From the NCBI GenBank assembly GCA_003993805.1, contig RSEF01000002.1:9554667-9618666 (forward strand): a stretch of 64,000 nt of DNA, given 5' to 3'. Under the pieces are notes generated by a model. The model saw nothing but the letters and a program-made list of their open reading frames with translations, was not told where the DNA came from and did no database searches. Shown piece after piece: positions 1-13,697 of the stretch; the first letter of the stretch is position 1; the number at the start of each line of letters is the position of its first letter. The position numbers and the translations under genes are program-made. The DNA comes from Himantopus leucocephalus (Eukaryota > Chordata > Aves > Charadriiformes > Recurvirostridae).

Positions 1-1436
1 CGGTGTAAGCACAGAGGCATGAAATAGCTAGTCATCAGTATGAAAGAAACAACACTTACTAAAGCAGAAAAGACTATTATCTGTTGTAAGATAATGACCT
101 CTGGGTTCTTGGAGCTTTACACAAAGTCAAAAAGGGGGTGACGTGCTGGGTGGATCTCACAAAGCCCAGGCCAGTCAAGGGGCAGAAACCTGGTGAGAGG
201 TGAAGGTGGTAAAAAGCAATTTCTGCAGTGGTCATCTCACTTCTTGGTGTGCATAATAGGTCAGTAATGAACGGATAGCTATTTGGAAGTGTGTGCCTGT
301 GTTGGGAGGCTGTGCCATGCAAAGGGAATAATGTGCTTTGCAACGTCGGTTGTGGAAGACTTACCAAAACGGTATTGGTAGGGCTGTTACGCTACGGCAA
401 GGCGATATGAAGGTTTGGGTCTGTCAGCAGTAGTATTAACGGTTACTATTGCTTGAAGGAAGAATGGGGGATGGTAAGACCTCTGTATTTCAAAGAATCT
501 ATAATACAATGTCCTTTTTTGAGCTTTGCCAGAAACACTACCAGGACATCCACTTCAAAAGAATAGTTTGTCTAGGTTTAAATTATACTTGAGGCCAATT
601 CCACAGCCATGCAGTGATATTAAGTAGCACAATGTTATATTATATGCAAACGCTTGTGCCTTTAGAAATACGAAGGAAATTCTATGGATTAAAATCCAGG
701 AAAACAAAAAGTTGTTGAATTAATCAACAGCACTTCTTTTAGAAAACCCCATGCTGAAACTAGAGGCGTGAAAAGCCTGCCTTGTACTTAGATGCTGTTC
801 AAATCATTTACCTCGTCTTTTTTTTGAAAGAACAGAGGGAAAAAAGCAAAACAAAATAATCTTGTGCCAGTAGAAAAAAAAATGCTTTCTGTCAGCTGTG
901 GCACGTTTAAACACCCTAAATATTTCATCAGACACTGCGCTTACTTCAGTGTTTTAAATAAGATTTAATAAATAGGTGCATGTTCAGACTTGTACAGCCC
1001 TACTTTTGTCTGTAGTTGGCAATGTGCTGCTGTATGTGTTTGACTGCACAGTTAAGAATTTTAATTACTTACCTGTTCTATACAGACAGTCTTTTAACTA
1101 TTTATTAAAAAATAATACCATAGCCATTGTGCATGAAATCTTCCACATACAGTACAGCTGCAATATTTTCCATCATAGGCCCCTATTTTCTGAATGCACC
1201 CCCACATTACCCTCATCCCCTACTCCCAACCTCCAGTCTCTGGAATTCCCGCAGACTTGACACATTCATACAACTCTGTCATTGGGTTTTGTGACCACTC
1301 CGTATTGAATATCTTTGCTGTTAATTATACGGAGATGTCTGAGATTTTGCTATCTGCACACCCAAATGGATGACACAAGAAATGTATGTCTTATTCTCAA
1401 GAAAACACAGCTGGAGCTGGTGGTCTTACTTCTTCC

Positions 1437-1469
1437 TTTTTTTTTTTTTTGTTTTGTTTTGTTTTGTTT
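1437..1469. repeat. Poly-T plus (GTTTT)n simple repeat
   Basis: A run of 14 T is followed by tandem GTTTT units. It could be the reverse complement of a poly-A tail from an old retrotransposed sequence, but the DNA to its left is not recognisable as any element. I therefore call it only a simple repeat. Confidence 0.85.
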
Positions 1470-4400
1470 CCAACTTCTAGACTCATTTGGTAAAAAAATA
1501 TTGTGGAGAAGTGAACAAATTCTGCAAGGTTTGAGTTAAGAGTCAATGATAGTAAGCCAACTGCATCATCTTCTTTTGCTGATGGTCTCCCTTAGCAATG
1601 ACATGTATTATTTATAATTTTGCAGTACCTGGAGACTAAATGGGTTTAAGATGCTGTTTTGCATAACAAGTTCATGATCATTCAGCAAAAATAATTACAA
1701 CCATATCTAGATATCATAAAAAAGAAGACAGGATGAAAATATTCCTTAATTTTAGGTTGATGGTCAGTGAATGAGTCACAGCTGGAACTTGGCACCTCAA
1801 GAAGTTGGGGTTCTTAATCCTAGTTGTGTTTCTTTCTTCATTGCTAGAGAAGCAGCCTAGCTTGAACTAGACACTTAATTTTTAAATACCTCAAGTTATG
1901 TGAGATGAATGTCACCATAAGGGTACTTTAACAATGATGGCTGTAGACAGACACCAATTCTTATGCTTCTGCTCCAAGCTGACCAGACTTGAGACAGCTC
2001 TGCAATCTGTACCATATACGGCACTTTTTGAGTTAATATGTTTTGCAACTTAGCAACAGAAGAGTGAAGTGGAAAAGTACGAAGGTTTCTGACCTTATTC
2101 ATGAAGGTGCTGTGTCAGGCAGCCAGTAACTACAGCCATCTCTCCTGTCCTAAAACAATGGATGTTTGTAAACAGCTGTATATATGTAAATATGCAGATG
2201 GACATTCATTTTCCAAATTACATGCTATTTGCAGTTTCATACTCCAAAATGAGTCCTGAATACAGCAGGGAGAAACAGCTTAAAAGGCAATTGATGGCGT
2301 CACTTTAAGTTTCTAAAACTTTGGTGCAAGTAGAGAAGACGTAAGGAATTGAGCCAAAAATGTTATAGGTTGTCCTTCAAGTGTGGCTTTTGATAGTAGT
2401 ATACTTACTGTTGGATTTCTGAGTGTGTCAAAGACATCAAACTGAATCTTTAAGGGTTGAAATCTGGCAATTTCAGGAACACCTTAGATTCTCTAACACA
2501 TCCAGACGTGGTCATCTGTGGATGTTGTGCCAAAATGTCCTTTGGTCAGATGGGATCGGTGGGCCACACCTTGTACTATTGTATAGCTGAGTGTCTCTCC
2601 TGAGCTTTTTCTTCTTTGACTTTAGTGCCATTGCGGGGTTTCTACAACCTGAAGTCTTGTGGCTTTATCTAGTGAGGTGAAATGGGAGGCCTTGCCTTTC
2701 TTCTTTGGTATGGGAAGAAATGTTTTCATCTGACAAATCTCAGAGCAAACAGTGTCTGATTCCATACACGTGAGCAGATATGATGACAAGCATGTTCATG
2801 TTGCTAGCTGAAGAGTGGTATCCAGAGTCAATCCATATGTTATACTTTACAAGGGACACCCTACAGAGACCCTCAGACTAGCATCGCAAGGACTGTGTTA
2901 TGACACTTTGCACCTCTGTCTAAAGATACTTGCTCACTGTCCAGGCACAGCAAAGTTGTATGAGCTTGGTATTGTGCTCAGGCAAATAGACCACATGTCT
3001 CTGCAAAGCTACAGAGTGGAGGTGTTGTGCAATCTCAATGCAACCGCTTGGCCACTGCCACCTTGGGACACCCCATCATTATGAGGAGCATGGGCATATG
3101 CTTAGATGGTAACACGCAGAGTTAATATGTAAGTGGATCCCACCCTGTGTAGCTATTCCATTTTGCTTTGCTGATTGTGTGAAAAATAGTGAATGTAGTT
3201 TGGCATTGGCCAGTTTTAAGTGATCTTCAAATTTGTCCAGGGACCCTGCCCCTAGGATTAAATTTAGCATGCTTGGAATCGCAGTCTACTGACATAGGTG
3301 TTCATTTAAAACCTCCAGCCGACCATGTATAAAATAATACCCATGTTTTTTGGTGCTTCAGCCTTTATTAATTTAGATATGTGAAGGGCAGTAGACCAGC
3401 ATAAGAATATCTTATTTTGTTTTCAAAGGGTGGCTTCTCATTCTTGTATCTTCCTAGTATAAAAAGAGAGGCCGCTTCTCTGAAAGGGAGAGTGGGAGGG
3501 AGGAAATGTCCTTATTTGCATCCTTTGTTGTTTCTTTCATTTGAGTGTTTTCTCTTCCTTCCTCATACTTTTCTCACATTTACTGCCTACCTTTACACTT
3601 GTTCACTTGTCAGAGAAAGATGTTGATATCCTGTTGGCCTCTTAGTTATGTGTTTGCTTGATTTGCCAGACTACTTCAATATGTTTTAGCTCATTTGGGA
3701 AAGAAAGCCTTTTTTTGAACTTTTTAAAATGTTTGATTCATGTTTTTCATTCTGAAGCTTTTACAATAGACATAAGTAGCTCAATTAATAAATAGCAAAC
3801 ATTACCTTTGCTCTGAGACCCCAGCAAGCTGATGACAATTTCTGCTCTACCTTCTGCTCTACCTCCTATTTTTGTACTAGAAGAAAAGAGGGAGCCCAAC
3901 AAACTCCTTGGGGAGAAACAAGAAGTCTCTTACTGGTCATTCTTCTGGAGTGAGGACAGACACTGGGAACATCCTTGCCCCTTCTTTTGTCCTCCATCAA
4001 TTTGAACACAGCAGATGGTCACATCAAGCTGTGTCGTAACAGCAGTGCAAGATGGTTTAAAGTAGAAATATCAGGAAAGCTGTGCATTGATTTAGTTAGT
4101 GACAAAGTTGATATGATAAAGACACACATTCATTATGAATAAGCTAGACAGAATAAAATACGGAAAACAAAATATATTCTTAATTTTAGTAATTTTTCAT
4201 GAGAACTGTGAGAGCTTCTCATCATTAAAGAACTCTATTTTCCCTAATAGGAGATGAGTTAAAAAAAAAGAAGAAAAAAATGTATTTTTTGTGATAATAT
4301 TTCAAGAGCCTCCTTGCAGGCTAAAGACAGCAAGTGAGTGTTCCTCAGAATAGGCCTTAAGTTGAGCTCTTGGCCTTGGTTCCCTCAACGGTGTGGAGGA

Positions 4401-7400
4401 AGAGGTCCATCCCCCTGTGTCTCACCTACCCCTGCTACAATGGACAGTCACCCATGCCTATGTGTCTCCATCCCCTGGAGAGTATATTGGGCAGAAGCCT
4501 TAGGCTGGACACCCACCTGAGGGATCACAATCATCTCAGGTGAACCTGAGGAGGCAGCATAGCCCTCTCTATCCTACAGCTGAGTGAGGTCACTTCGTGT
4601 TTTGCCCATGTCTAGAGACAGTCTGGAGTGTCCTCTCCAACCTGTAGCCTTGGGGGAAATTCCTGTGGGCAGACTTTGCCCAGTTGTTTGTCCTCCAGCT
4701 CAAGTATTTGAAATGAGTGATACGCAGAAGAATTACCACTGTGTGTCCAGACTAAATGTACTAAATACATATGCAATGTTGGAGGAGTGTTTCCCTACTC
4801 TGGCCAGTGTGGCTTCATGCCTCTAAGTGGTTACTTAGAATATCTTTCCTTCCTTTGCTGACAGCTTGGTTGATATAACCTAAAACTACATGCCACAAAA
4901 ATACAGGAGGGAAGCACCAGAAAGCTGAAACAAAATGAGATATTTTGCCAGATTGTCTATTTCAGTTTGAATGATTTCCTAGTTATCCTATAGAAAAGTA
5001 TTTGATTTTGAATGGTCCTTTCCACTACAAAGTGTTCCTTTAAAACATTTTGCCTCTTTCACCTAATATTGGTGTACTATTCCTACAAGCGCTTTGCTAA
5101 GTTAAAGTGTGATGTAAATGCTAGTTATTGTTCCTCCCTGACTTGGGAAAGCAACCTGCCTTCAAACAGTCCATCAGTGATAGTTTATTGTCTGTAAATG
5201 CACCTTGCCTGTAATCCTGGGCTACTCACGGTACAAAAATGATGTCATGTCAAAGTTGACTTCATTCTTCTCAATATTTTTTCTGTGAAGTAGCTGAAGG
5301 ATAAATATCACTGCTGGACCACCTGTCTGCTCTGATCTCTCCCACTTCCTTCTCCAGTCGGGTTAAGTTAGAACTAGACTGAGATGCAGTGGATTTTATC
5401 CCGATTTTTTTCTGTGGTTTTCATAGCTTCTTTGTTTTAGTGCTTAAGGCAGTGTATAGCGTTAGACAGCCTCGCAAGACACAGAGACTGGTGGTTTCAG
5501 GGAGTCGGCCCCATAGGGCTTCTTCTGCGGGACATGAGAACAGCTGTGGATCCACCTCCTGGACAGAACATGTCCCATGAAGGGGGGCTTCCTTCTCCGG
5601 TTTAACGCTGCTCAATTCAGTCTCTGTGGATGACTGGTTCTTCAGCTATCAAGATCAGAAAATGTTTCAAGACAAATAAGCAAAATGGCTTATTTTAGAA
5701 CATTGAAATATAACGTTCTGACTGACTTTCTTGTTGACGGAAGAATGAGGATCATGAGTTTAATTGTCAAATTCAATCTGACTTTACCGTTAGTTTCAGA
5801 TCACTTTTAATTTCATGGTATTGTATTCACCTAAAAAGTGTGTTGCAGTTTACTCCTCCCTTCCCAGTATCATCACCCTGTGAAGGACACAGGTACCCCG
5901 GTCACCCAAGCAATTCATAGCTATCCAGCACTGACACCTGCAACTCAGCAAACTCCATTCCTGATCATTATATCCCAATGGAAATATTTTTCTATGAGCT
6001 TTCCATCTTGTTCATAAGAGATGATTTTACCAAAGCATTTGGCAACAGTTTTATAGCGGACTTTTAAATAAAAATTGGTTTATATGGTACGAAGATATGA
6101 TTTGAAATGCTGATGGCCAGGGTTTATTTTCGACTTCAGTTGTCATACCATTTGCTTTAAGAGGCCTAGCATTAGGGTGTCAGAGATATTTCTTCACTTT
6201 GCTTTTCTCTTCCAGGACATTAAAGGGCACTTTCAAGTTAAACTTATCACGAGACTATGTGAAAATGAGAGTGTCTGATGTCTGGTGTAGGTGAGTTGAC
6301 CAAAGAGATTGTGAAGCTTCAAATTTATCTTTTTGTTCTGAAAGAGCAGAAGTCAGATCTGGCAATTAGAGTGAATTATGGTTCCGTTCCCAAACCATCT
6401 TTTCACCAGATACACAAAAACCCCCTATGTTTATGTTTGCCACTGGTGTTTGGTGGAGACGAATGTTTCTTTAGTCTCTGTTTGCTTATGGGAAGCTTAA
6501 GGCTTATGCAAAGATTGGCACCTAAGTATAAAATAGTTTCCTGCACAGCAATAGCTCAAGGTTTTGAAGAGAGGTCAGCTTTTAGGCTTTACTTTAATTG
6601 TTGCTCTTGTAATCCCGAGATGCTGAATGTTTTTTTTAATGCAGACATGGGCTGAGTAGACAAAACTTAAAAAAACCCCAGCTAAGTACGGTGCTAAGCT
6701 GCTGAATGTTTTCACAAGACACCTCAGGGAATGTGGAGCTACAGTAGCTTTTAGCCACTTCGGTTTTGTGAAAATTTGGTATTGTAAAACCTTTCTCCTG
6801 CTATTGAGGCTGAGGATCTCTTTGTTGGGGATTAGTGTGACAATGGAGCAGGGTTACTATTGGGATCCTAAAAAGCAGTGTGTCTTCTAAGGGAAACTTA
6901 CAGCAGAGTTCCTTGAACTATAGAGGGGAGTGCAGGTTTTAAATGTCAGCTCTGAAGGCAACAAAAACAATTAGATGAAAGTTCTAGTTAATGTTAAATC
7001 TTAAATAATTGATTTCTTGTTTTCCAACCCGACTTTCCTTCTGAAACAGATGTCAGAGGTGCAACATCCTTCCTTTTCCTCTTTGGTGTTATTGTCTCTG
7101 TTAGAAAATATAGAACTTTATTCTTGGCTTTATTGTAGCCGTAACTTCACCCTTTAGCAGTAAGTACTATCAAAATCATAACAATAAAATCATTTAAATG
7201 AAATTGTCACCGTACAGTTGGCTTGTTAAAAGGGGGTCTTTAGCCAGCTCCGCAGGCTGCTGACTCACTGCTGATGTGTTTCAACACCCACCTCCTCTCT
7301 TTCCCTCCAGAGCCAAGTTGCTTCAGCAGTGGCTATATTCAGCTGAAAAGCTGGATACCAGGTTGGCTGCATTTCCCGCCAACATCACTCTGTAATTCGC

Positions 7401-8792
7401 TGACAGGTCTCAGCACAGGGACATTCTGCACACTTCACTGCTCCGTTACAGCAGTGAACCAAATCAGTCTGTTTATTTTTTTCTAATAAACATTCTTCCT
7501 GGTTGATAACATTGCCTCTCTTCTGAAGCCCTGACCATAATTCTTGACTTGAGCTGGACTTCAACCAACGTAATTTACTTGTTTATTTTTTATTATGCCT
7601 TCTCAAGAAGTACCAATGTCCAAATTTTTAACAGCAACTTTATGTATGAGGTCCTCGTCTAGTGTTTGATTGCAGGAAAGACCCAGGAAAGCTAGCCATT
7701 GTATCTGCCTTTTATTTTTAACTCCTCTGCATTTTGGGAGTGAGATTGTGCTCTTGTCTGACTGAAGTGAATAAAAAACCTTCTCAGCTCACTGGTCTGA
7801 GGTTTGGGTTTGGTCCCTGATCTCAGCTACTAAAATCAAGGATCAAATAGCTCAGGAGAAGGTCTCTGTCTTTATTCTCTGGCCAAGGCTGCTGTCAAGA
7901 GATGTAAGAATTAAGCTGAGTTCATTCTTCAAGGGAGACAGTAACTTCCGTCTTCAAATGAACCTTCAGATATGACATGTTGTGGAGCTACAGGTTATTG
8001 CTGAGCCCCTAGGGTCTAACCCTGAACTGGCTACACTGGTTGTCTCTTTTAACTTCTAATATTTTACTCTGCTCATAAGGGTGAACTAATTGAAGAAAGG
8101 CAGTAGTGTGGGTCTGAAAATGAACAGGATACCAGGGAATAACCCCCCCGTGCTGCGCTGCAGTACTTGTGTTGTGAGTGGCCGCACCATGTCCTCAGCA
8201 GAAATACTGCACTAAACACCTCAAAATGGGGAAACAGGCTGCTGACCTTCCCTGCGTGTTTGGGTGCTCGACTTCTGGCACCTACCAAGGGCTCAACTTT
8301 CAGAAAATAGGACTCCTCCTGAACAGACACCTACAGCTTGGATCATCCAGTAACCTTCTAACATTTGAGGCCATGTGCTCTTAATTCATCGTATGACTTT
8401 TGTTACAAGCTGGGCAGGTATTTTCACACCTGTATTGTCTTGCTGCTTCCAGGAAATGAACACTCATAGCTCCTGGCTGTGACACAGCCTCTGTGAGGAC
8501 TCCATGTGAGCCCAGAGACCTTTGCAAATGTACAGATCCTCTGCAGATCTCACTACAATCTCGGGAACAGAGTCAGCATTTCAGAGTGCAATCATATTTG
8601 CTATCCTACTATTCAAACTACTGGAAAATTAACAGATATGAACCTAGAGAAGGGTATCTATATCAGGTTTATGCTAGAAATTGCATTTCTGAGGCTGCCT
8701 AGAAGTAGCTCATCAGAGGGTTATGAATAATGTATGACACTTTTTGCCATTGGTGAGGCAGTGCTAGCTGAATTAATCCACTCATATTTCTT

Positions 8793-8804
8793 TATATATA
8801 TATA
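8793..8804. repeat. (TA)n dinucleotide repeat
   Basis: Six TA units lie within a slightly longer palindromic AT stretch. It is a short microsatellite with no further context. Confidence 0.7.
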
Positions 8805-11120
8805 AAAAGCCTTAGCTTCTTTTCAGCCTTTATTCTTGCGGTAGTGTAGCAGGTATTTGAGTAAAGTCAGTGATTTTTCTTCCTGTCTACTTTAGAAAAC
8901 AATACTCGTAGGCTCTTTCTTTGACTTAAACACATTCATTCTTCGTAAAGCTTTTAAAAGAAGCAGAGCTTTCAAGATCAAAGATATTCATACAACACCT
9001 GTACTAACACTATTTTCAGTCGTTATTGACCATTCTTTGTGTTATTGTTTTATGCAGGTGCCTTTCCAGTGAGCTCTTTAGAATGTGAGGAAATACAAAA
9101 AATAAGCACACAGAGCATCTGTGTATCTTTTTATTACACTTTAAAAAGCAGAGCTTGTTGATGAACGGAAAAAAAAGCACACATAAATATAATCACTTCA
9201 CTCCTCTGCTCCTTGCGATCCAGGGTATTAGAGAATCTTCAGATGGTTGCTCACATGATCATGAAATCACTGTGTATTCTGTAGGATTCATGGATATGAG
9301 CCAGGAATGAATATTTACAAGTGGTAGGCAAAGCGTATCACTTGATAATCATTTTTTATTACCTCTTTTTAAATAATGGAAATCGTCTTGCTAAGGAGGA
9401 GAAATAATTCCACGTGTCTTAGATTACCCATCCAATTGAACCTGGAGAGCGTCTGGTGAATACTTACAGGGAGCAAGTGAGAGAGGACTTGTAGGTTTTA
9501 AATTGTTCTCAAAAAGTACTTTGCAAACACTTACAAATATCAAACCAGAAATAGACGTGAGTTCTCCAGTGACCAAGAAACAAAATAAAGGGAAACAGAG
9601 AAGGACCAACATACAATAACTGTTCCACACAGACAGTAATTGAACTATGGCTATTGGCAGCTATGTTACATTTAGAGTCTGTCCTCTTGTCCTGCTGTAT
9701 TTCTGTTTTAGCATTTACCAGACATGAACTGGACATATTTCAAGCCTAAGTATAGAAATAAATACACACATTAAAAAAATGGCTATACTCTAAAGCAAAG
9801 GATAATTGAACTCTATGACACTGACATACTTAATCAGGAGTTGAATCAAAACTTAAAGAACAGAATAAAACCACTTTCTTGTGCAAATGAATCTACATTT
9901 ATTTGTTTCTTAAAAAGGAAAAGTATATTTCCCTTCAGGACAGGATGTAAATGTGGGATTTTATGACTTTAATCTGAAGCAGTTGCTTGTTGTGCAATGT
10001 TTGTATGAGTTTGAATGGTAAATTTCTTTAGTTTCTTTTTTCTGCTAGGACAGTAGTTATTTTAAAGAAAAAGGGAGGTGACAGAATAATCCAGTCCCAG
10101 AATGAGTGCCCAGATACCAGGCACTATATGTGAGAACTGAATATTCATAACCATGTGCTTGAAGGCGAACAGACTGCAGACCAGTTAGAGAGAAAACGCT
10201 CGTCAGAAAACGGTGTGATGCAGGTTGCTTCTTGCTGATAGGACCATGAACAGGTACTTCACAAACTGAAATAAACAGGATATATTTTAGCTGTTGTACA
10301 AACTTTTTTTTAAACTGATTATTGTTTCTTTTGCCTGCTTGCAGTGCGGCCCCATGTGAAGTCGTGACATTTCATATCGATTCTGTATTAGCAGTAGCTG
10401 AACTCAATAATAAAACCAGTGTAAAGTAAGTAAAGTGTAAGTAAAACCTCCCGCAGTCCCTGAAGTCAGTGATAATGGTGCTGGGGTCCATAAAGAGATG
10501 GGAGAGAGCTGTTCCCGCAGTGTCAAATCTGAAGTTGTGCTCCCAGCGTTGAGCACCTAAAGCACTCCAGACATTGGAGATGCATGAATTCTTCCAAAAG
10601 AGGGCAGAAGCAGCATTTACAGAGTCCCCTTGACAAATATGTTATCTTCACCCAATTGCAGTCTTCCGTCTCCCAGTATTTCAGAATACAAACCTCTGGC
10701 TCTGCAAAACAAACTGTAAGAACCAGCCAGGAAACTTCACAAATGCTGCAACACCTACACGGCACTGCAGACTGCAAAATGTGTCAAAATCCTGAATGCA
10801 AAGAGTCTTCCTGACAGCAAACTCCAGCAGGGAAAGTACAGACTGCAAAATGGGTGGAATGCCAAAGGTTATTTTCAGCCCCTGATATTCATATTGTTTC
10901 ATTATGCTTTCAGTTTGCATGGTTTAATAACACTTTAATAAAAAGCCTGAGGAAGTGTGTGAGCTTGTGTATAGCCCCTAGATAAAAGAAAGACAGAGGA
11001 ATAAAGAAGTGGTGGCCAGAAAGGTATGATGTTATGTAGCCACATGTAACCGATGTAAAATTTTTTGGACATTCCAGGCAAAAAGATCAGACCCAATGTG
11101 TCACCTTACCCCAAGGCAGT

Positions 11121-11335
11121 GAAATCATTAAATAAAAGGCTGAAAGGGAGGACCACAGGAGGTAATTTAGTCCAGCTCCCTCGCCTAAGGCAGGATCACG
11201 TCTACCTGCGTCATTCCTGACAGATGTTTGTCCAACCTGCTCTGAAAAACCTACACATGATCATGTCTGCCAGGTACCCAGGCAGACTTTCTTGCATGTT
11301 TGGCAATGCTTGGGTAGCCTGTCAAACCAACAAAG
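11121..11335 (-). mobile_element. Ancient CR1 3' fragment, antisense
   Basis: The left edge is the complement of a CR1 3' end. It continues with the typical antisense blocks 'aggaggtaatttagtccag' (near 11156) and 'gacagatgtttgtccaacct' (near 11219). These belong to the older amniote CR1 group, related to mammalian L3/CR1 repeats, rather than to the young avian subfamilies. The octamer tail has been lost and no reading frame survives. The 5' limit near 11335 is soft because similarity fades. It is a non-functional fossil. Confidence 0.75.
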
Positions 11336-11695
11336 TCTCCTTGAATTGACAGTTGAAGAAAGTAAGAGAGAAAAAGAAATATATATATGTCCTTGCAGTA
11401 CAAGAGAAATTGTATTTGATTTTACATTACTGTCTCACTGAGAAAGAATTTGTTCTAGTCGTTTAGATTCTTTTTCGTGCACTGTTTAGGTAAAACATAC
11501 ATAGTGTAATCTACAGGCCATCAAAACTGGGCTGCGGCAAGTAAATACAGAAGTTGAAGTACATATATATGGGAGAATTGTGCAGACAGTGTTAGAAATT
11601 TTGAGCCCGATTTGGAAGACACTGCCAATATCTACATCCATATTTTTGAGATTTGTCTTTATGTAGTTGAGATATAGAGAGAACCATTCACTATG
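11336..11695. other. Unique AT-rich spacer
   Basis: Nothing recognisable apart from a five-unit (AT)n run at 11379-11388. No coding potential is seen. Confidence 0.5.
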
Positions 11696-11756
11696 TTTGG
11701 AACTAGATGATCTTTACAGGTCCCTTCCAACCTAAACCAGTCTATGATTCTATGTT
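11696..11756 (+). mobile_element. CR1 3'-end fragment, sense
   Basis: About 60 bp match the very end of avian CR1: 'ggaactagatgatctttaca', then 'ggtcccttccaacctaaacc', then one and a half copies of the octamer tail (TCTATGAT TCTATG). All upstream CR1 sequence is missing. Severe 5' truncation of this kind is the usual result of incomplete target-primed reverse transcription. The wording matches the subfamily of the copies at 12.9 and 62 kb. Confidence 0.9.
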
Positions 11757-12918
11757 CCACCAAAATGTCTGTTCCAAGATGCAGATCAATGTACCTTTCC
11801 AAAGAGTTTCACCAAGAAATGTATAAGAATCCTTAGCATACAGCTTTGTGACTGTTGCCCTTTGCTGGTGGTAGGTTGGTTCAGTATAGCCACTAGGAAG
11901 GACTCACTGAGCTGGTATGAGAGCTTGACCATATGTAGACTAATCTGTGTGTTGGAAAATTTGAGAAGGCCAGGGAAAAATACCGATCACTTCTGAAGCA
12001 GAATGAAAAATTTCAATTGATTTTAAAAATTCAGTTTAAATGTTTTGATTATTTTCTAGTTTTTGATCTTGATTAATTTCTATAAATAGAACCAAGGCAA
12101 ATTAATAATTAAAAAGAATTTCATTTTAAGGTGCCTGGTACAATACTGTGAGATATTTTTCAGGATTGCTAGCCATAGCATTCACAAGGATTCCGCCTGC
12201 AGAATATTAAGGCTAAGCCTGGTTTCACACTCACCAGGATCAGACATTGTTCTGTTCCACTTTTTTCATTGATGCATGGGCAATGCGTAAACTTACCAGT
12301 ATTTTGCTTTAAAAACCCTCTTACCTGCTGACAGAAGGGGCAGACAGTGATTTTCCTGTTGCTAGCAGTTACTGTTAGAAAAAACATGCAGAATTTTAAG
12401 AGGGTTTTGCTAACTTACTTTTCTGGCAAGTAAGCAAGGTCTTATTCCTGACCTGGGCGACAGGTTGCACTTGTAAGAGAGCATGTGGCAGTCTCTGGAT
12501 GTGATAGGACAGGTCTGGGATCTTTATTTTCACATGCAAGACTGAATTACCCTGTGAACAACATTTTCAGTCTCACCAAAAGGTGTTCATTGCTCAGGTA
12601 ATTTAATTTCTTGTTTTGATAAAAAGGCAGAGGATGTAATTAATGAAATCTAGTGAACGACCTTATGCTGATACAAGACAGAATCTGAAAAGACATTGTC
12701 TCTTAGCTCATGTGGGAGAATGGGAAATAAAAGAAAAATGGCAGCACTGAAATTCACTCAAGCCTTTCTCCACGGATCCCTAGTATTTTACAAATATACA
12801 GGGGCATGTTCTCAGACCTCCTAAGCAATTTATGAGCCAAAGATATAACCACAATTTTCTGTTGTAACTACTGATTTTTTGATGCTTCTTACAAAAGATG
12901 ACTCACTGAAGAGTGAGT
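11757..12918. other. Unique AT-rich DNA, no gene recognised
   Basis: No repeat, exon or RNA gene is recognised. The sequence is AT-rich, with several poly-A/T-leaning stretches near 12000-12120. Confidence 0.5.
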
Positions 12919-13412
12919 CAAGAACAAATACAGGCTGGGCAGAGAATGGATTGAGAGCAGCTCTGAGCAGAGAGACTTGAGGGTGTTGGCGCATGAGAAG
13001 CTCAACATGAGCCAGCAATGTGCACTCACAGCCCAGAAAGCCAACAGCATCGTGGGCTGCGTCAAAAGAAGTGTGGCCAGTAGGTCGAGGGAGGTGATTC
13101 TGCACCTCTACTCAGCTCTGGTAGGACCTCACCTGGAGTACTGCGTCAAGCTCTGGGGCCTCAGCACAGGAGAGACATTGACTTGTTGGAGCAGAGCCAG
13201 AGGAGGCCATGGAGGTGCTCTGAGGGCTGGAGCCCCTCTGCTGTGAGGACAGGCTNNNNNNNNNNNNNNNNNNNNNNNNNNNNNNNNNNNNNNNNNNNNN
13301 NNNNNNNNNNNNNNNNNNNNNNNNNNNNNNNNNNNNNNNNNNNNNNNNNNNNNNNCCCTTCCAACCCAAACCATTCTATGATTCTATGATTTTATGATTC
13401 TGTGATTCCATG
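12919..13412 (+). mobile_element. CR1 LINE, C-terminal RT ORF to 3' tail, interrupted by an assembly gap
   Basis: From 12919 the sequence follows the end of CR1 ORF2 downstream of the reverse-transcriptase catalytic motifs. The peptide blocks MSQQCALTAQKANSI (from the codon at 13007) and SRSREVILHLYSALVGPHLE (from 13079) are diagnostic. The same region of the copy at about 52420-52600 is clearly alike over some 180 bp. After the N run at 13256-13355 the text resumes at the CR1 3' end and finishes in five decaying octamers (13372-13412). No catalytic part is present, so the copy was dead on arrival. Confidence 0.93.
13256..13355. other. Assembly gap (100 N)
   Basis: Exactly 100 N, the usual placeholder for a gap of unknown size. 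The flanks are two parts of the same CR1 that are normally separated by roughly 0.35 kb, so the missing DNA is probably mostly CR1 and longer than 100 bp. Open frames running through this stretch are artefacts. Confidence 0.99.
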
Positions 13413-13697
13413 AAGAGTCTTGACTTTTCAGAAATAGGGAAAATACACATCTTCATCTGCAGTCCACAAAGTTGGCAGGAGTTTAACAGACCCTGAGAAC
13501 TGGTCTGAACTTGGGTATCCAAAAAATGAATTTCTGAATGCAAGTGTGCATATAAACCAGAAAAGGTAGTACTGTACGGTAAGGACAAGGTTGTGCTGAA
13601 TATTTGAGGAGAGCAATGGATACAATCTAAATATAATTCTCCAGGTTTTATTACAAAAGCCAACACAATCCCACATGAATTCCAGCAGAAATAGGGT

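Larger units (their letters stand above)
1..11120. other. Unique AT-rich DNA, no gene recognised
   Basis: No interspersed repeat, RNA gene or coding exon is recognisable in this stretch on either strand. The open frames present are short (the longest is 125 codons, at 6278-6655), mostly lack an ATG at their reported start, resemble no family I know and have no convincing splice-site context. Simple repeats inside are listed separately. A sub-block at about 7080-7270 has the even, motif-rich look of conserved non-coding DNA, but this is only an impression. Confidence 0.6.

Noticed and set aside
1437..1469. Reversed poly-A tail of a processed pseudogene
   Set aside because: No gene-like sequence is recognisable next to it.
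6278..6655. 125-codon sense open frame
   Set aside because: No recognisable domain, no ATG needed for its reported length and no splice context. Several frames of this size are expected by chance.
13112..13389. Several frames crossing the N run
   Set aside because: Created by translating Ns. The underlying DNA is CR1 and a gap.
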